Source: Mauremys mutica
Lineage: Eukaryota; Chordata; Testudines; Geoemydidae
Length of the DNA: 64,000 nucleotides
Direction: 5' to 3'
NCBI RefSeq assembly: GCF_020497125.1
Contig: NC_059080.1
Location: 46,379,563-46,443,562 of the forward strand
Shown: positions 21,878 to 33,560 of the stretch, piece after piece
Layout of the letters: every line of letters starts with the position of its first letter
How positions within the stretch are numbered: the first letter of the stretch is position 1
The notes under the pieces: model-generated
Databases searched by the model: none
What the model saw: only the letters and a program-made list of their open reading frames with translations
Told to the model about the DNA's origin: nothing
Position numbers and translations under genes: made by a program

Positions 21878-22356
21878 TTGGTGAAGACCCTCGGCACGGT
21901 GGACAGGCCGAAGGGTAGCACCGCAAACTGGTAGTCCGCACCGTTGACCACAAAACGCAGGTAGCGTCGATGGGGAGGGTAAATCGCGATATGGAAGTAC
22001 GCGTCCTTCATATCGAGGGCGGCAAACCAGTCTCCCGGATCCAGGGAGGGAATGATGGTCCCCAGGGTGACCATGCGAAACTTGAGCTTGAGCACGTACG
22101 CGTTGAGCTCCCGGAGGTCCAATATGGGTCGGAGACCTCCTTTCGCCTTGGGGATGAGAAAATATCGGGAATAGAATCCCCTGCCCCGCATGTCATGAGG
22201 CACCTCCTCTATGGCACCCAAGCTCAACAGAGTCTCGACCTCTTGTAGGAGGAATTGCTCGTGAGAAGGGTCCCTGAAGAGGGACAGGGAAGGCGGGTGG
22301 GAAGGAGGGGGCGAAACAAATTGAAGGCGGTAACCAGACTGGATTGTACGAATCAC
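20536..22356 (-). CDS. DIRS copy 1 reverse transcriptase and RNase H
   Basis: There are about 606 open codons, starting from a non-ATG codon at 22356; the frame may open further upstream toward the end of gag. Reverse transcriptase motifs are present: D115 in ALDMKDAYFHI, LPFGLST at 147-153 and the YLDD active site at 179-182. RNase H acidic residues are D346 (TTDASALGWG), E378 (VRELRAI) and D403 (FTDNTTAMF). The C-terminal part has the QIDLFASKENRKCH and FPPFPLIHRVLLK phrases of DIRS polyproteins. No stop breaks the frame. Confidence 0.9.
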   Translation of the reverse strand: MIRTIQSGYRLQFVSPPPSHPPSLSLFRDPSHEQFLLQEVETLLSLGAIEEVPHDMRGRGFYSRYFLIPKAKGGLRPILDLRELNAYVLKLKFRMVTLGTIIPSLDPGDWFAALDMKDAYFHIAIYPPHRRYLRFVVNGADYQFAVLPFGLSTVPRVFTKCMAVVAAALRRRRIHVYPYLDDWLVRGTSRQLVKDQMSEILSLFRSLGLLINAEKSTLAPSQRVEFIGAVLDSTLARACLPRSRHQMMVSIIQDLLTFLTTTVRSCLRLLGHMASCTFVTVYARLRLRPFQSWLASVYHPHCDSIDMVVTVTKPTLASLSWWLNPEVVCAGVPFRPPRPSVTLTTDASALGWGAHLGDLHTQGLWSPQELALHISVRELRAIRLACHTFRARLQGRCVAIFTDNTTAMFYVNKQGGARSSLLCTEAMLLWDFCVTHSIHLEASFLPGVQNTLADHLSRSLLSHEWSLRPDVVHTIFQRWGFPQIDLFASKENRKCHLFCSYQGRSPGSLSDAFLCSWTDHLLYTFPPFPLIHRVLLKLRRDRAHVILVAPAWPRQHFPSRYTLLLELSVRDPIPLPLWPDLITQDFGRLRHPDLQSLHLTAWYLRG

Positions 22357-22468
22357 CCAGCTGTCCGATATTATTTGGGACCACGCCGGAAGAAAGTGGG
22401 AAAGGCGGTTGCAAAATAAACGGGAAGGATCCAGTACAGAGACTGATGGGCCGTCCTCGGGCGTCCCA

Positions 22469-24922
22469 TCAAAAGGCCTGTTTGGGCCCTTGAGGGGCCT
22501 TGGAAGGCGCCTGGCTCTGGTTGCGCCTGTTGCCCGACGGTCTACGGCGATTCAGGCCGGGACGCCGGCTATTATAGGGTCGCGACCTAGGCTGATTAAA
22601 TGGCCGGTAGGGTTGCTGTCGGAATGACCTTTGCTGGGTAGCCGGTGTGTGCATACCCAGAGTGCGAATGGCTATTCGACCGTCCTTCAGGGTCTGAATT
22701 CTGGAATCCGTCTTTTCAGAAAACAGACCCTGAGTGTCGAAGGGTAGGTCCTGCAAAGTGTACTGCACCTCCGGTGGCAATGTGGAGGACTGCAACCAGG
22801 AGATGCGCCTCATGGTTACTCCTGAGGCCAGGGTTCTAGCACCCGAGTCCGCGGAGTCCAGAGCGGCCTGGATGGAGGACCTGGAGGACTTCTTGCCCTC
22901 TTCCAGGAGGGCCGTGAACTCTTGGCGCGAGGCTGTTGGGATCAGCTCTGCGAATTTCGCCAGGGACACCATGATGTCAAAGGTGTATCTGGCGAGGAGG
23001 GCCATCTGGTTGGCTATCCGGAGCTGGAGACCCCCTGCCGAATAGACCTTTCGGCCCAACAGATCCATGTGCCTCGCTTCCCTGGATTTCGGCGCTGGAG
23101 CTGGCTGACCATGCCTCTCCCTGTCGTTGACCGACTGGACCATGAGCGAGTCTGGTGCAGGATGGGTGTATAAGTACTCATACCCCGTTGGGGGGACGGA
23201 GTATTTCCTTTCAACACCGCGGGCGGTGGGAGGGACGGACGCCGGTGACTGCCAGATGGTAGTGGCGTTCTTCTGAATAGTGCGGATGAATGGCAAGGCC
23301 ACTCGCACTGGAGCCTCAGCTCCAATTACATTTGTCACCGGGTCTTCGTCCTCAGTGACCTCCGCTACAGGGAGGTCGATAGCCTTCGCCACCCGGCGAA
23401 GAAGGTCCTGGTGGGCCCGCAAGTCAATAGGTGGAGGGTCTGCCGTAGAAGCCCCCGCCACCGCCTCATCTGGTGAAGATGACGAGGACAGACCTTGGAC
23501 CACCGCCTCCGCAAGTGGTTCCTCTATGGGGTGGGCAGCTGTCTCGGACCGTGGATGCTCCGCGGGATCAGGCGGTAACTGGGCCTCACCTGGTGATGGG
23601 GGCGGCCTGCTGAGTGTGGCCTCTGGCACCCTGCGTTCGGAGGCTGGGGTCCGCAGGGGGCAAGGGAGCCCTTGAGTTTTGTATTGGGCCCAGGGGACCC
23701 AAAAACCCCACTGCTGTGCACCGTGGACTTGTCCTTGCGGGGCAGCCTGAAGATGGCCATAGCTGTCTGCCCGCGAAGCGACCGATGAGTGACGAGATGG
23801 CCACGGAGGTGCGGAGGCGCTGACGGACTGCGTCGTCAAAACTGGCAATCTGTCCCCGGACGGTGCCGAGGATCGGTGCTGGTCGTCACGGTACCGAGAT
23901 GGCGAACGAGACCATCGACTGCCGCGGTGCCGGGAGCTCGACCGGTGCCAGGAGCTCGACCGGGATCTCGACCGGCGGTGCCGGGAGCGGCTTCGGGAGT
24001 CACGGTGCCGGGAACGGTGCCGGGAATCGGACTTCCTGCGGTGCCGACGGGACGGTGATCGGGACCGGGAGCATCTCCGGGAGTGCGACCGGTACCGCGA
24101 TGTTGAGCGGTACCGGGACTGCGACCGGCGTTGAGAAGGTGAACGGTACCGCGATGGAGAGCGGTGCCGGGACCTGGAGCGGCGCGACGGTGACCGTCTT
24201 TGGGACCGGGAGCGAGACCAAGACCTGGAGCGCCGTTTATCCCGTCCGTCAGGGGAAGGGGGCCGCATCATAGCTGGCTTACCCGCTGACTTAACAGCCT
24301 ACACCGGCGGTGCCGGGGGCCGGAGGCTCGGTGCCTCTGTGAGCTCTATGAGCTCTCTCGCCGTCGAGAACGTCTCGGGCATGGACGGGAGCTGTAGCTC
24401 GACCGCGGTCGGCACCGGGGAGCAGGGTGGTACCGGACTCAATGGCCCTTGCGGCACCGGAGTCAACGGTACGGTGCACGGTCTGTGCACCGCCACAGCC
24501 GATACCGGAGGCGTCGGTGATGGCTGGGCTACTGGTCCCGAAGGCTGCGGCTTCGAGGTCGCCTTCGCCGGCTTACGTTTCCTCGATGGGGAGAGGGAAC
24601 GGTGCCGGGTCGCCGGTGCCGCTTGCGGAGGTCGAGGAGCCTCAGTACCGGAGCGGCTCGGGGCCGTTGGTGCGCTGCGCGCCGATGATGACTTCGGCGC
24701 CGGCGGGGTCGGTGCCGGGGGCTGGAGCATTGCCTCCATGAGGAGCTGTTTCAAACGACTGTCCCGCTCCTTTCTCGTTCGAGGTTTAAAAGCCGTGCAG
24801 ATAGGGCACTTATCTGGACGGTGAGTCTCCCCGAGGCAGCGCAGGCAGGAGTCGTGCGGATCCCCGACCGGCATGTGCCGCTGGCAAGTCGCACAGGGCT
24901 TAAACCCCGGTGCCTTGGGCAT
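22469..24922 (-). pseudogene. DIRS copy 1 Gag, one nonsense codon
   Basis: The N-terminus (from ATG at 24922) has a Cys/His cluster that looks zinc-binding: C10-x2-C13, H23, C26-x2-C29, H34, C39-x2-C42. A Pro/Ala-rich linker follows, then a long Arg/Ser-dipeptide region (RRSRSRHRSPSRYRSPS), then a conserved block (VRVALPFIRTIQKNATTIW, LLGRKVYSAGGLQLRIANQM) and a basic Arg/Gln tail. One TAG at 24299-24301 interrupts the frame; the same frame resumes and is open to 22469. Copy 2 has a sense codon at the matching place, so this is decay. Confidence 0.85.
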
Positions 24923-25541
24923 GAGCCCGGACCGGTTGCGGAAGAAGAGGGGTAAACCCCCCTTATTCCCTTATCCTAAACTATAACTAACTAACTTATT
25001 CAACTATCTAACAACTAAGTACTTAACAACTATATACATACAAGAGTAGAGAAACGCTAGGGCTGTGGAGGACAGAGAGCACGCCACTGTTCCAACTGGC
25101 CGTCACGGGCGGTAAGAAGGAACTGAGGAGCGGACGGGCCGGCTGGGGTATATATCCAGCGCCATAGCAGCGCCACTCCAGGGGGCGCCCAGCCGGGCCG
25201 CCGGAGTTGCTAGGGTAAAAATGTTCTGAAGAGCCGTGCACGCGCGGCGCGCACACCTAACTGGAATGCATAGGAGCAATCACTCGAAGAAGAACTGATT
25301 CTTCTAGTTTATTCTCCAGATCTTTGTCCTGTTTATTTTTAAATTTCCCAAGTGATAAAGCTCCTACCCTTTCCTTGGGAATCTCTGCTGCAATCTGATA
25401 GACCCTGCTGTTTATAATCCTCCTCCTCTGCTGTTATCTTCCTTTGCTTCCTTTCTTCCCAAGTATGTCCTCTGCTTGCACCACCTGAAATAATTCCCCT
25501 CCTTCAGATACAGGGATTGCCTTCCTTAGTATTGTCCTACC

Positions 25542-25937
25542 CAGGGCCAGCTCCAGGCACCAGTGAAGGAAGCAGGTGCTTGGGGAGGCACAGCTGGGTC
25601 TTTATAGAATCATAGAATATCAGGGTTGGAAGGGACCTCAGCAGGTCATCTAGTCCAACCCCCTGCTCAAAGCAGGACCAATCTCCAGACAGATTTTTGC
25701 CCCAGATCCCTAAATGGCTCCCTCAAGGATTGAACTCACAATCCTGGGTTTAGCAGGCCAGTGCTCAAACCACTGAACTATCCCTCCCCCCAGTGAGTCC
25801 CTCAGTAAAGAGGGAGTAAAGGACCGACCGCCGAATTGCCGCTGAAGAATGAAGTGGCACGATTGAGTTGCCGCCGAAGTGCCACTGATTGCCCCACTTT
25901 GCCGCTTGGGGCAGCAAAAAAGCTGGAGCCGGCCCTG
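25542..25937. mobile_element. hAT-type MITE split by a SINE
   Basis: The ends CAGGGCCAGCTCCAGG and CTGGAGCCGGCCCTG are inverted repeats. They are flanked by GTCCTACC and CTCCTACC (7 of 8 bases), a worn hAT target duplication. The SINE at 25608-25788 interrupts it, so the hAT insertion is the older event. Confidence 0.8.
25608..25788 (-). mobile_element. Tortoise Pol III-type SINE nested in a hAT MITE
   Basis: It begins AATCATAGAATATCAGGGTT (inverted CR1-like tail) and ends with the inverted tRNA-like head CAAACCACTGAACTATCCC. It is the same family and orientation as the copy at 5354-5536. Confidence 0.87.
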
Positions 25938-26094
25938 CTCCTACCCCCAGCTGAGTGAGATTCCCCACTAGAGTAACTCCACTGACATGCAGGGGCTGGT
26001 TCCTGGGATGAATCTCTGAATCTTTCCCCACTGAATCTTTCCCCACTGACATGGCAGAGCAGAGAAAGTGCCAATGATTTCTTCCTCCTTTCAG

Positions 26095-26250
26095 ATCTTC
26101 CAGGGCAACCAAAATCACTTCAGCACCGTGGTGAACTCCCTGGATCCTCCGCTCTTTGCCCGGTATCTAAGGATACACCCCCGCAGGTGGCAAAACCACA
26201 TTGCCTTGAGGATGGAGTTCTTAGGCTGTGACACCCAGCAAACATACTGA
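26095..26250 (+). CDS. F8: Coagulation factor VIII, exon 26, coding part (end of C2 domain)
   Basis: After a CTCCTTTCAG acceptor the frame reads [20 protein letters not shown], then [20 protein letters not shown] and [11 protein letters not shown], ending in TGA at 26248-26250. It joins exon 25 in frame. The Cys in FLGCDTQ closes the C2 disulphide with that of exon 24. The Trp in HPRRW stands where human factor VIII has its C-terminal membrane-contact Trp region. It is separated from exon 25 by 12.6 kb because of inserted elements. Confidence 0.97.
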   Translation: MFQGNQNHFSTVVNSLDPPLFARYLRIHPRRWQNHIALRMEFLGCDTQQTY

Positions 26251-28150
26251 TGTGCTGACAGCTTTGTATTAGAGGACCTAGCTTTGGCTGGACGCTGAAC
26301 CATCACCAAGCCTGGAGCGACCCAAAGAGGAAGATCTTCAAAACCCATATGAAGGGCCACATTCACTGCAGGTCTAAGCAGAAGCAGCACCATTCACTTC
26401 AGTGGAGTTTCATGCATTTACACTAGCTGGGTCGGGAATGTGGCACAGAGCACTCCAAGTGGTCAGAAGAAAGGATCCTGCAAAGGTTTATGGGTTGCCT
26501 GCCCTTCCCCGTCTTTCTCTTTCTCATATACTGTGTGTCATATAGTCAGAACATAGCACTAAATAATTAAACCGTAATTTTCCAGGAAACATCTGCCGCC
26601 ACCCCCCACCTCTCTTCCCCAGACTCAGCCAGCCTTGAAATCCCCATGGGGTTTAGCGTCAGCATTCACAGCAGCTAATAATTAATTAGCCACTGAGATC
26701 TGCTTCATTATTTTCCCCCATAAACTGTCAGTGACCTGGCCCTGGCCCCAGCATGAGCAATTGAGGGCGTGGTCTGGAGGGAGAGATAAGAACGTCGCCC
26801 AAGGGCCACATTTTGCAATCAGCTGGGGTTCAGTGCACCCAGCGGCCCCTGCCAGAGTCCAGGCTGGGGCTGTGCTAGCTAGGCAGAATGCCTGAAGCCA
26901 GCGGCTATGCAGCCTGACTCAGGGCTGTGGGATTTGCCCCACATGCCCTTTTGTTTCCCTTCCTTTGCTGAGTCAATAGTGCTCCTGTCATGGCCCAGTG
27001 CCACCATTCTGTCTTCCGCAAGTTGCTCTCTTGTTGGCAGTCATCTTCTGGAGCAAACCCTCCTCCGCCTGGGGCTTTTCTCCCTTTCTGTGCTCACGGT
27101 AGCCTGCTGTGGGACTTTGGCCCCTCATGTGCTGATACCACGAAGAGTGCAGCCCAGGCAGGCTCTCAGATTGTCACAAACAAGGATACTTCCTGTTGCA
27201 CACATGTACCCACCCCTGCCCAGATGCACTGTCAGGCCAGAGGCCATTGGAGATTTCCATTCAGTTGGGGCATTTTACAGTAAGGCCATCTAGCCCACAT
27301 TGCTTCTTCATACTAACCACCGAACGTTAGGGGAATCTGGAGTGGGAGCTGGATTTGGCTGTTATGCTCTTTCTCTGCTTTGGCTGAACCCAGTGGCTGC
27401 TTTCCCATTAACTTTAGGTAGACTGGGCCTGGATCCAAACTGCGTGACTTGGGCCCATCTTGGCTTATGCTACTGTCTGCTGCCAGCATATTAGAAACAA
27501 CAGTGCTTGGAGCTCTATGATTAGACTAGACTGCCAGGCTGTGATCCAATCCCTTTCCCAGCCTGCACTATACACACTGGCCACACACTGTGTAGAATCC
27601 AAACTCGCCGCTTCCTGAGGGTTGGTTTTATTAACAAGGCCACAATAAGATAACGTTCAGCTCAGACCGTCTCCCCTGGCTTGGCTGCTCCTAAGGCTCC
27701 TCCCTCTTGACTGCTCAGCCTACACCCCAGATCCTCAGTCCCCAGAGGGCCCCTCCCACCTCCCTTATATCCAAGTGGGATAATGAGTTACCTGACTTGG
27801 AGACTCAGCAGAACACAATTAACTCTTTCCCAGCAGGGTCACCAGGGTGGAGTCTTTCAGTCAAACACTGCTAGCCTGTGACAGGCACAGAGACAGACTG
27901 ACCCCCACCTCTGGAACACAGCCAGGAAAAGAGCAGGCATAGACCCCTCAGTATTATGGTCCTGGTGTGGTTATAGTTAGGTTCCAGTGTTTTCAGATGG
28001 GTGCCCACCTACAATGACCTTTTCACTTCTTCCCCCCCAGCTCATTTTTCCTGGATGTTACAACTACCAAATCCCCAAACTGTGCAGACATTGTTTTAAC
28101 TGAACCGAACAAAAATAAAAAATGATTTTACTGAGGTAATCCTAATAAAG
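26251..28150 (+). other. F8: Probable F8 3' untranslated region
   Basis: No AATAAA occurs close to the stop. AATAAA motifs appear near 28114 and at 28144-28149, about 1.9 kb past the stop, close to the length I know for the human F8 3' UTR (about 1.8 kb). Calling 26251-28150 the UTR is inference from that spacing. No repeat stands out in it. Confidence 0.4.
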
Positions 28151-28493
28151 GCCAGACTCCAGCCAGATGGCACTGTGCTTGCTTTCAGGGCTTGTGACCA
28201 ATCCAAACACTCACTACTGGAAGCCAGTGCCAGCAATGCAGACCACATAAAAGCTCTCACCCCTAGGTAAAGTTTAGCAGCAAAATATTTTTAGTCACCA
28301 ATCTACTTGGAGTGGAAATATTGAAGCAGAGGGATCCTCTGATGAGGATGCTGACGCTGAATTTGCTTCATGGGACCTTCATTGACTGATCCCAGATGAC
28401 CCCATTTCGTCTCATACCAGGGTTGATTCAGGGGTTAGACAGTGCACATTTCTGCTCAGCTCCAATGGGCATTCAGAGCGCTCTACACTAGAA

Positions 28494-28740
28494 CTAGTCA
28501 GAAAATCATTTTTCCCCACTCCGAAAAATGTCAAAAAATGTGGGTTTTTGTTTGAAAATTTTCTTTGCAGTTTTTTTAGATTTTTGTTGAAAAACTAAAA
28601 ACTGGGGGGGGGGGGGAAGCAGGAGAGAAATCACAAAAACGGAAACAAGTTCCTTTACGCCAACAAAAGCCCAATCATTTTTTACAAAAGTGGACTTTTG
28701 TTTTTGGTGAAAATATCTGTTTCACCGAGAAGCCTAAAAA
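28494..28740. repeat. AT-rich GAAAATTTT repeat, copy 2
   Basis: It shares the AAAATGTCAAAAAATG and TTTGAAAATTTTCTTT character of the copy at 17396, with a G homopolymer near 28604. The ends are not clear. Confidence 0.4.
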
Positions 28741-29856
28741 GACTTCCCTCCCCTTTAAACTACCATCCAGCTGTGAGGCCCCGGGTTTGTCGCATTCCGA
28801 CAGGTCAGAGCGTGAAACGTTTAGAGAGTCTGGCAGAGGATAGAGGCTGCAGCAATAGGAACATGGGGAACATATCAGTTAGTGAGATTAGATGAGCTAA
28901 TGTTGAGGCGTTGGGAAGGGAAGTGGGTCCCTCTCTCGAAAAGTGATCCACCGGGTGGAAAAGCTGGAGAGCACCTGACCTCCCTTAACTAAACCCAGTG
29001 AAGATGGTTCACCAGCTAAGCTTCCATAGTCAGCCTGCTCTTTGGGGATCACTGCCAACTCTGTCCAGTTGCCAAGGATTCAGGGGGAAGGTGGTGCAGG
29101 GGTGAGAGTACAGGGCAGCGAGATGGAGGGGGAGCTCCCTCCCCTCTCCCTGGCTTGGTAAAGCACACAGCTCCCTTGCTGTCCCCCTCCTCTCTCTGGC
29201 TTGGAGCTCCCTGTTGCATTAGGTCTCAGGTTGACCCTTTGGGTGAGAGTGGGCCCCTGGCTCACCTCTTACATAGTTCTCTGGTGCGGTTCTGAGGTGC
29301 TCCCTTCCATTGGTGCCGTGTAAGCAGGCCTGCTCCCTGCCAGGGGATGGCAGGCAGGCTAGACAAAAGAAAACTAGTTCCACGGCCCTTGCCTCATGCA
29401 TGGGAGAGGGGAGCAGGCTTCCAGCGCTGCAGGCTGTTGCGGCTCCCACTCTTCTGGGTGGCTAAATAGGGTCTCAACAGCAATAACAGCCCAGACGGCT
29501 GAGGCGAGTGGTGCACACCATGCTCCAGCTACTACCAACACAGTGCCCCGTCTGGTTTGGATGGCACCCAGTTCCCTGCGTTCCTCCCTTTTATAGAACC
29601 CTTGGCAGGGTCAGACAAGCCTGGGTAGGGGCTGGTCCTTAACCCCCTCTTGACTGGTGTGTGTGGAGGGTCAACTCAACTCCCTCCCCCCACAGCTGGA
29701 TAGTGATGTGAGAGCTCCCCGTTTTGTTTCAATCTACTTTAACCAAGGCAGGTGTTGGGAAGGGAAGGGGGGGGTGATGTCATAAAAGCAGCAGGGTTCC
29801 ACATGACAGCTTTAGAACCCAGAATGGGAGACTCCAAGATCAGATGTGATCAGGGG

Positions 29857-29880
29857 TGTGTGTGTGTGTGTGTGCGCGCA
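29857..29880. repeat. TG microsatellite
   Basis: A short (TG)n run followed by GCGCGCATGTGCATG. Confidence 0.85.
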
Positions 29881-30171
29881 TGTGCATGAGCACATGCACA
29901 TGTCCTCTGGGGCTGTCACTCTGCAATTTGGCCATCATCTGGAACCAGAAGCCTGATTTGTTCCCCAGGGGCTTGGCCTCACTGCCCTAGGGCTGCCTCT
30001 GACAGTGAGTACTTCGTAATTTGCTCTGTACAAAAATCTTTTTACGGACCTGATGGCCTGACAGTAAGAGGGTCTCAGTTCTTGCTCTGTAATGTATTAT
30101 ACTGCCCTTGTATTGCCCTGGTAAAAGATGAGAAATACAGCCTTGATATTCTGGAGTTCATTGATATCTCT

Positions 30172-30237
30172 CTGTGTGCGCGCGTGTGTGTGTATATGTG
30201 TGTGCAGGTACAGATGTGTGTGCATGTGTATGTGTGG
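30172..30237. repeat. TG-rich imperfect microsatellite
   Basis: Imperfect (TG)n with interspersed CA, TA and CG steps. The open frames on both strands across it come from the repeat. Confidence 0.8.
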
Positions 30238-31730
30238 GACAATGATTTTCCTGGGGACTGTAATAACAGCTCTTTGCATGGGTGGCATAGCGAGATTCCG
30301 AGATGTTGCTGGCCAGCCAGGACAGCCACTCCCTTGGAGGAAAGCAACACAAAGTTTGAAGCAGGTTGGTCTCAGTGGAGGAATGTCTTTCCCTGCCACT
30401 GGGTGACTTGTGGGCTGTGAGCTGGGCTGTAATAGACAGTGGTAAATGTTCCCTACAGCAGTGCTAGCTCAATGGCACAAGGCAGCAGGACAGACAAAGA
30501 GTATCTTCAGTGGATCCTAGAGATCCTAACAAGGATGGCAGCCTAAAGACTAGGCCTGCCAGCTGGCGGAGGCACATGGGACATCCATCCTCTGTGCCCT
30601 AACACTCCACTCTTGTGAGTGGTCAGCTGGGGATCGAAACACACAAGCATCCTGCTCTTACAGTGCTGCACAGGGCAGGATTCCTGTGTATTTCAATAGG
30701 CATGAAGGATGTGCCATTGCACAGGCCATCAGTGCATCCCCCTGGTATCCCACATTCAGCAGCAGCAGCCAATATCTGACACCTCAGCTGATGGGAGGAT
30801 TCAAACATAATGCCCCCAGGTGGTGCTGCATTGCTTTATGTGAGCGGCCAGAGGATCCCTTCCTCACTGGCCCCTGCAGTGATTATTGCCCAGAGCAGGA
30901 GATCCGATTACCCTTCAGCCCAACTGCATCATCACAATAATAACCTGCTCATGGGAACAGAGTGACCAGCCTGAAGGACGACTCCTCATGCTCATCAGAG
31001 CAAGGAACTCCTGCCTGTGTGGCTGGTGGCTAAGAAGGACTCGGAACAGTCCGTCTCTCAGTGGTTTGCAAGCTGATCTTATCTTTTATTTTAGGAACAG
31101 GAGACCAAACAATGCCCCTTTCCAAGGTGATCTTTCCAGAACCCAGAGCAGCTGCAGAATATACACTGAATCCAGGCATTCCAACTCGCTCAGTGTCAGA
31201 ACACAGCTGGCTAGGGCCACTGCACTGCTCAGTGATTTGCTCCACAATACCCTTCCATGATGGACCACCCTCCTCATATGAACCAGCAGCTCACAAGCTA
31301 GTGCCATAGAAACCCTGGGTGCCATCTGACATGCCCTGCAGGGATCCATCCTGCACAGGCAGAGGCATGGACCAGATGGCTAGGCAGCTCTGTAGTTCCT
31401 GTCATTGTACTAAGCAACCCTGGGGGGAAAGTGGGGTTGGGTCCCCTGGGAAGTGTGGCCTACTTTAGAGTGACAGGTACCTCCTCCAGTGATTAGCCTG
31501 CCCTTGCCAGCTGTGTTCTGAAGCTATTAGATTAGATCCTGGTCTCCCTGTTCCATGTAGTCACTGCAGCTTCCTTGGCATTGGTAAAATCAGCTGGAAA
31601 GGGGCCAGGAGGCCAAAATGGTTGGTCTTGGCTTGAAAGGGGGCAGTGGCCAGAATCAAGGTGTGAGAGGGTATACTCAGGGGCACCAGTGGAGAATGGC
31701 TGCAGGGCTAGTGAGATGCACTGAAAGGAT

Positions 31731-31835
31731 GTCAAGTATCAGAGGGGTAGCCATGTTAGTCTGGATCTGTAAAAAGCAACAAAGAGTCCTAACTCAGTCT
31801 ATAAGGTGCCACGGGACTCTTTGTTGATTGAAAGG
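31731..31835. repeat. Dispersed repeat fragment
   Basis: The phrases GTATCAGAGGGGTAGCCATG, TTAGTCTGGATCTGTAAAAA and AAGGTGCCACGGGACTCTTT are ones I recognise as highly repeated in reptile genomes. Only the end part is present. I am not certain of the family. Confidence 0.55.
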
Positions 31836-33440
31836 ATGGTGCTGCTCTCTCACCAGCTTCATCCTGCTCAAAGCAGGAGTCGCAACTCACTGCCCTCATC
31901 CCAGATGCTGAGTTTTTTAAATATAGTGATAAAGAGATCTAAAAGAATCAATCAGTTGGACAGAAGGTCAACCCAGGAAGTGTCCAATCTGGAGTGTTCC
32001 CAAAGTATGAAGCCAGCCTTGAAATTCCAGGCAGCAGGGTATCAACAGGGAAACTGCACTAAACCTGCAGTTCATGGGAAAAGTCACAAGTCTCCTGCAG
32101 CGACTCCAGCTGCCCAGAAGTCACTTGACTCAGTAATGACTGTGGAATGCTGGACTGTGGGTGGTGGATTTGTAAAGCCTGACAGGCTCCTGGACTAGTT
32201 TCCAGAACTGTCTCTTTAAATGTATCTTTTCCCCCGGGAATGGAAACAAGACCTAGTTTCCCCTTGCCATATGAGTCGGAGCTCCTCAAATCCCCAGCCC
32301 CCATGTCATCTCAAAACAAGAATTCAAAGGTTCTGCAGAGTTAAAGGGCCAGATCCTTAGCTAATGTAAATTGTAGCTTTGTTGCATTCAGTAGAATGGT
32401 ACCACACAGTTTACACCAGCTGACGATCTGACCCGAAGTGCTTGCATGGTGTAAACTGGTAGCAAGTGCTAACAGTGCAATTAGGTTGATTTGGGGAGAG
32501 AGGGTCTTTCCTGCAACATCATCTCAGGATTACAGAAACCTACTCAGTTTAGAGTCAGGGGAGTTTGATAAACTCTGTTACAAAATAAACCCTGGTCATT
32601 CTTTCAAGAAACAGCCTGGAGGGATTATCCATCACCTGGGAGCTTCTCTGAGATATCTCACTGATGGTTTCATCCCCCTCCCGCACAAAGCCATATGCCA
32701 GGTTATCCATTTCCCTCTTTTCTAGCCTCTCTCTTCTTTCTGCCTCTTCTTCCTCTCTTCTCACTCTCCTTTTTTCTTGTGGCTGATCTTGCTTAGACTT
32801 CAGGTATCCATGTGAGTAACTTGGTTCCAAACAGCAAACCCAAACCCTTTGCTGCTTGGTGCTGCACTACTGGTGGATTTTGGCCCCACAGGAGTATCAC
32901 ATAGGGCTCATCAGTGGTGTAGAGCTGGTATACTGGCTCCTACATCACCCCTACTCCTACCTGCCAGCACAGGGGGCATAAGAGGTATTTTGTACACCTG
33001 GTATTGTTTACAACTTCCTTCAGGCTGTTCTAAATTATGCCAGGGAATTGGCTTGTCAACGCAGCTGGCCCAGGATTGGGAGAGCACAAAGACCACCTTT
33101 GCAACTACCTCTTGAGCTGCAACAGCCACAGCTTGAGGATCTGGGTCATAGTCACTGCTGTGACACAGAACTACGCTGTCTATTGCTTATGCACAGGCCA
33201 CCCTGGATCCTGCCAAGAGGCCAGTGACCTTTTTCTGGGTGTCTTTGCTTTGGGCTTTTATTCCTCTCCCTCGATACATTTTAATTTCTTAAAGCATTTA
33301 AAAAGAAAAAAAATTCCCCCACACTGAAAGGCACCAAAATAAACAATGTCAAAATGCTGGCTAAAAAGGGCTTTTTTCCCCAAATAAAATGGCAAATGAC
33401 AAGAGAATCAGGGCAAAAATGGCTTCATCTGGTTTTTAAG

Positions 33441-33560
33441 GTCAGGCTTGACAAAGCCCTGGCTGGGATGATTTAGTTGGGTTTGGTCCTGCTTTGAGCA
33501 GGGGGTTGGACTAGATGACCTCCTGAGGTCCCTTCCAACCCTGATATTCTATGATTCTAT
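33441..33560 (+). mobile_element. CR1 LINE 3' end
   Basis: GGTCAGGCTTGACAAAGCCC leads into GGCTGGGATGATTTAGTTGG and ends in ATTCTATGATTCTAT. This is the 3' UTR and terminal repeat of a 5'-truncated CR1. Confidence 0.88.

Larger units (their letters stand above)
19121..25294 (-). mobile_element. DIRS tyrosine-recombinase retrotransposon, copy 1
   Basis: This 6.2-kb element has the full DIRS order on the minus strand: Gag, reverse transcriptase with RNase H, and tyrosine recombinase, the last two overlapping in different frames. Its 5' end (25294 leftward) reads TTCTTCTTCGAGTGATTGCT. The same 40-bp terminus recurs inverted at 19432-19470, followed by a 310-bp end segment that is itself self-complementary. 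DIRS elements integrate by recombinase through a circular DNA, and no target duplication is seen, as expected. It lies antisense to F8 in intron 25. Confidence 0.93.
13534..26094. other. F8: F8 intron 25, expanded by nested transposons
   Basis: This 12.6-kb intron contains a hAT element with two nested MITEs (13600-15371), nested Harbinger MITEs (16464-17010), an AT-rich inverted-end repeat (17396-17664), CR1 pieces (17961-19105), DIRS copy 1 (19121-25294) and a hAT MITE with a SINE inside it (25542-25937). I see nothing in 15380-16460 or 25300-25540 beyond a short AT-rich tract. Confidence 0.8.

Noticed and set aside
24000..24741. Plus-strand Gly/Thr-rich frames opposite DIRS copy 1 gag
   Set aside because: They are the antisense shadow of the Arg/Ser- and Pro-coding gag sequence; the minus strand has the conserved motifs.
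27600..27900. Possible solitary LTR
   Set aside because: I could not find paired TG...CA ends with a target duplication or an internal primer site.
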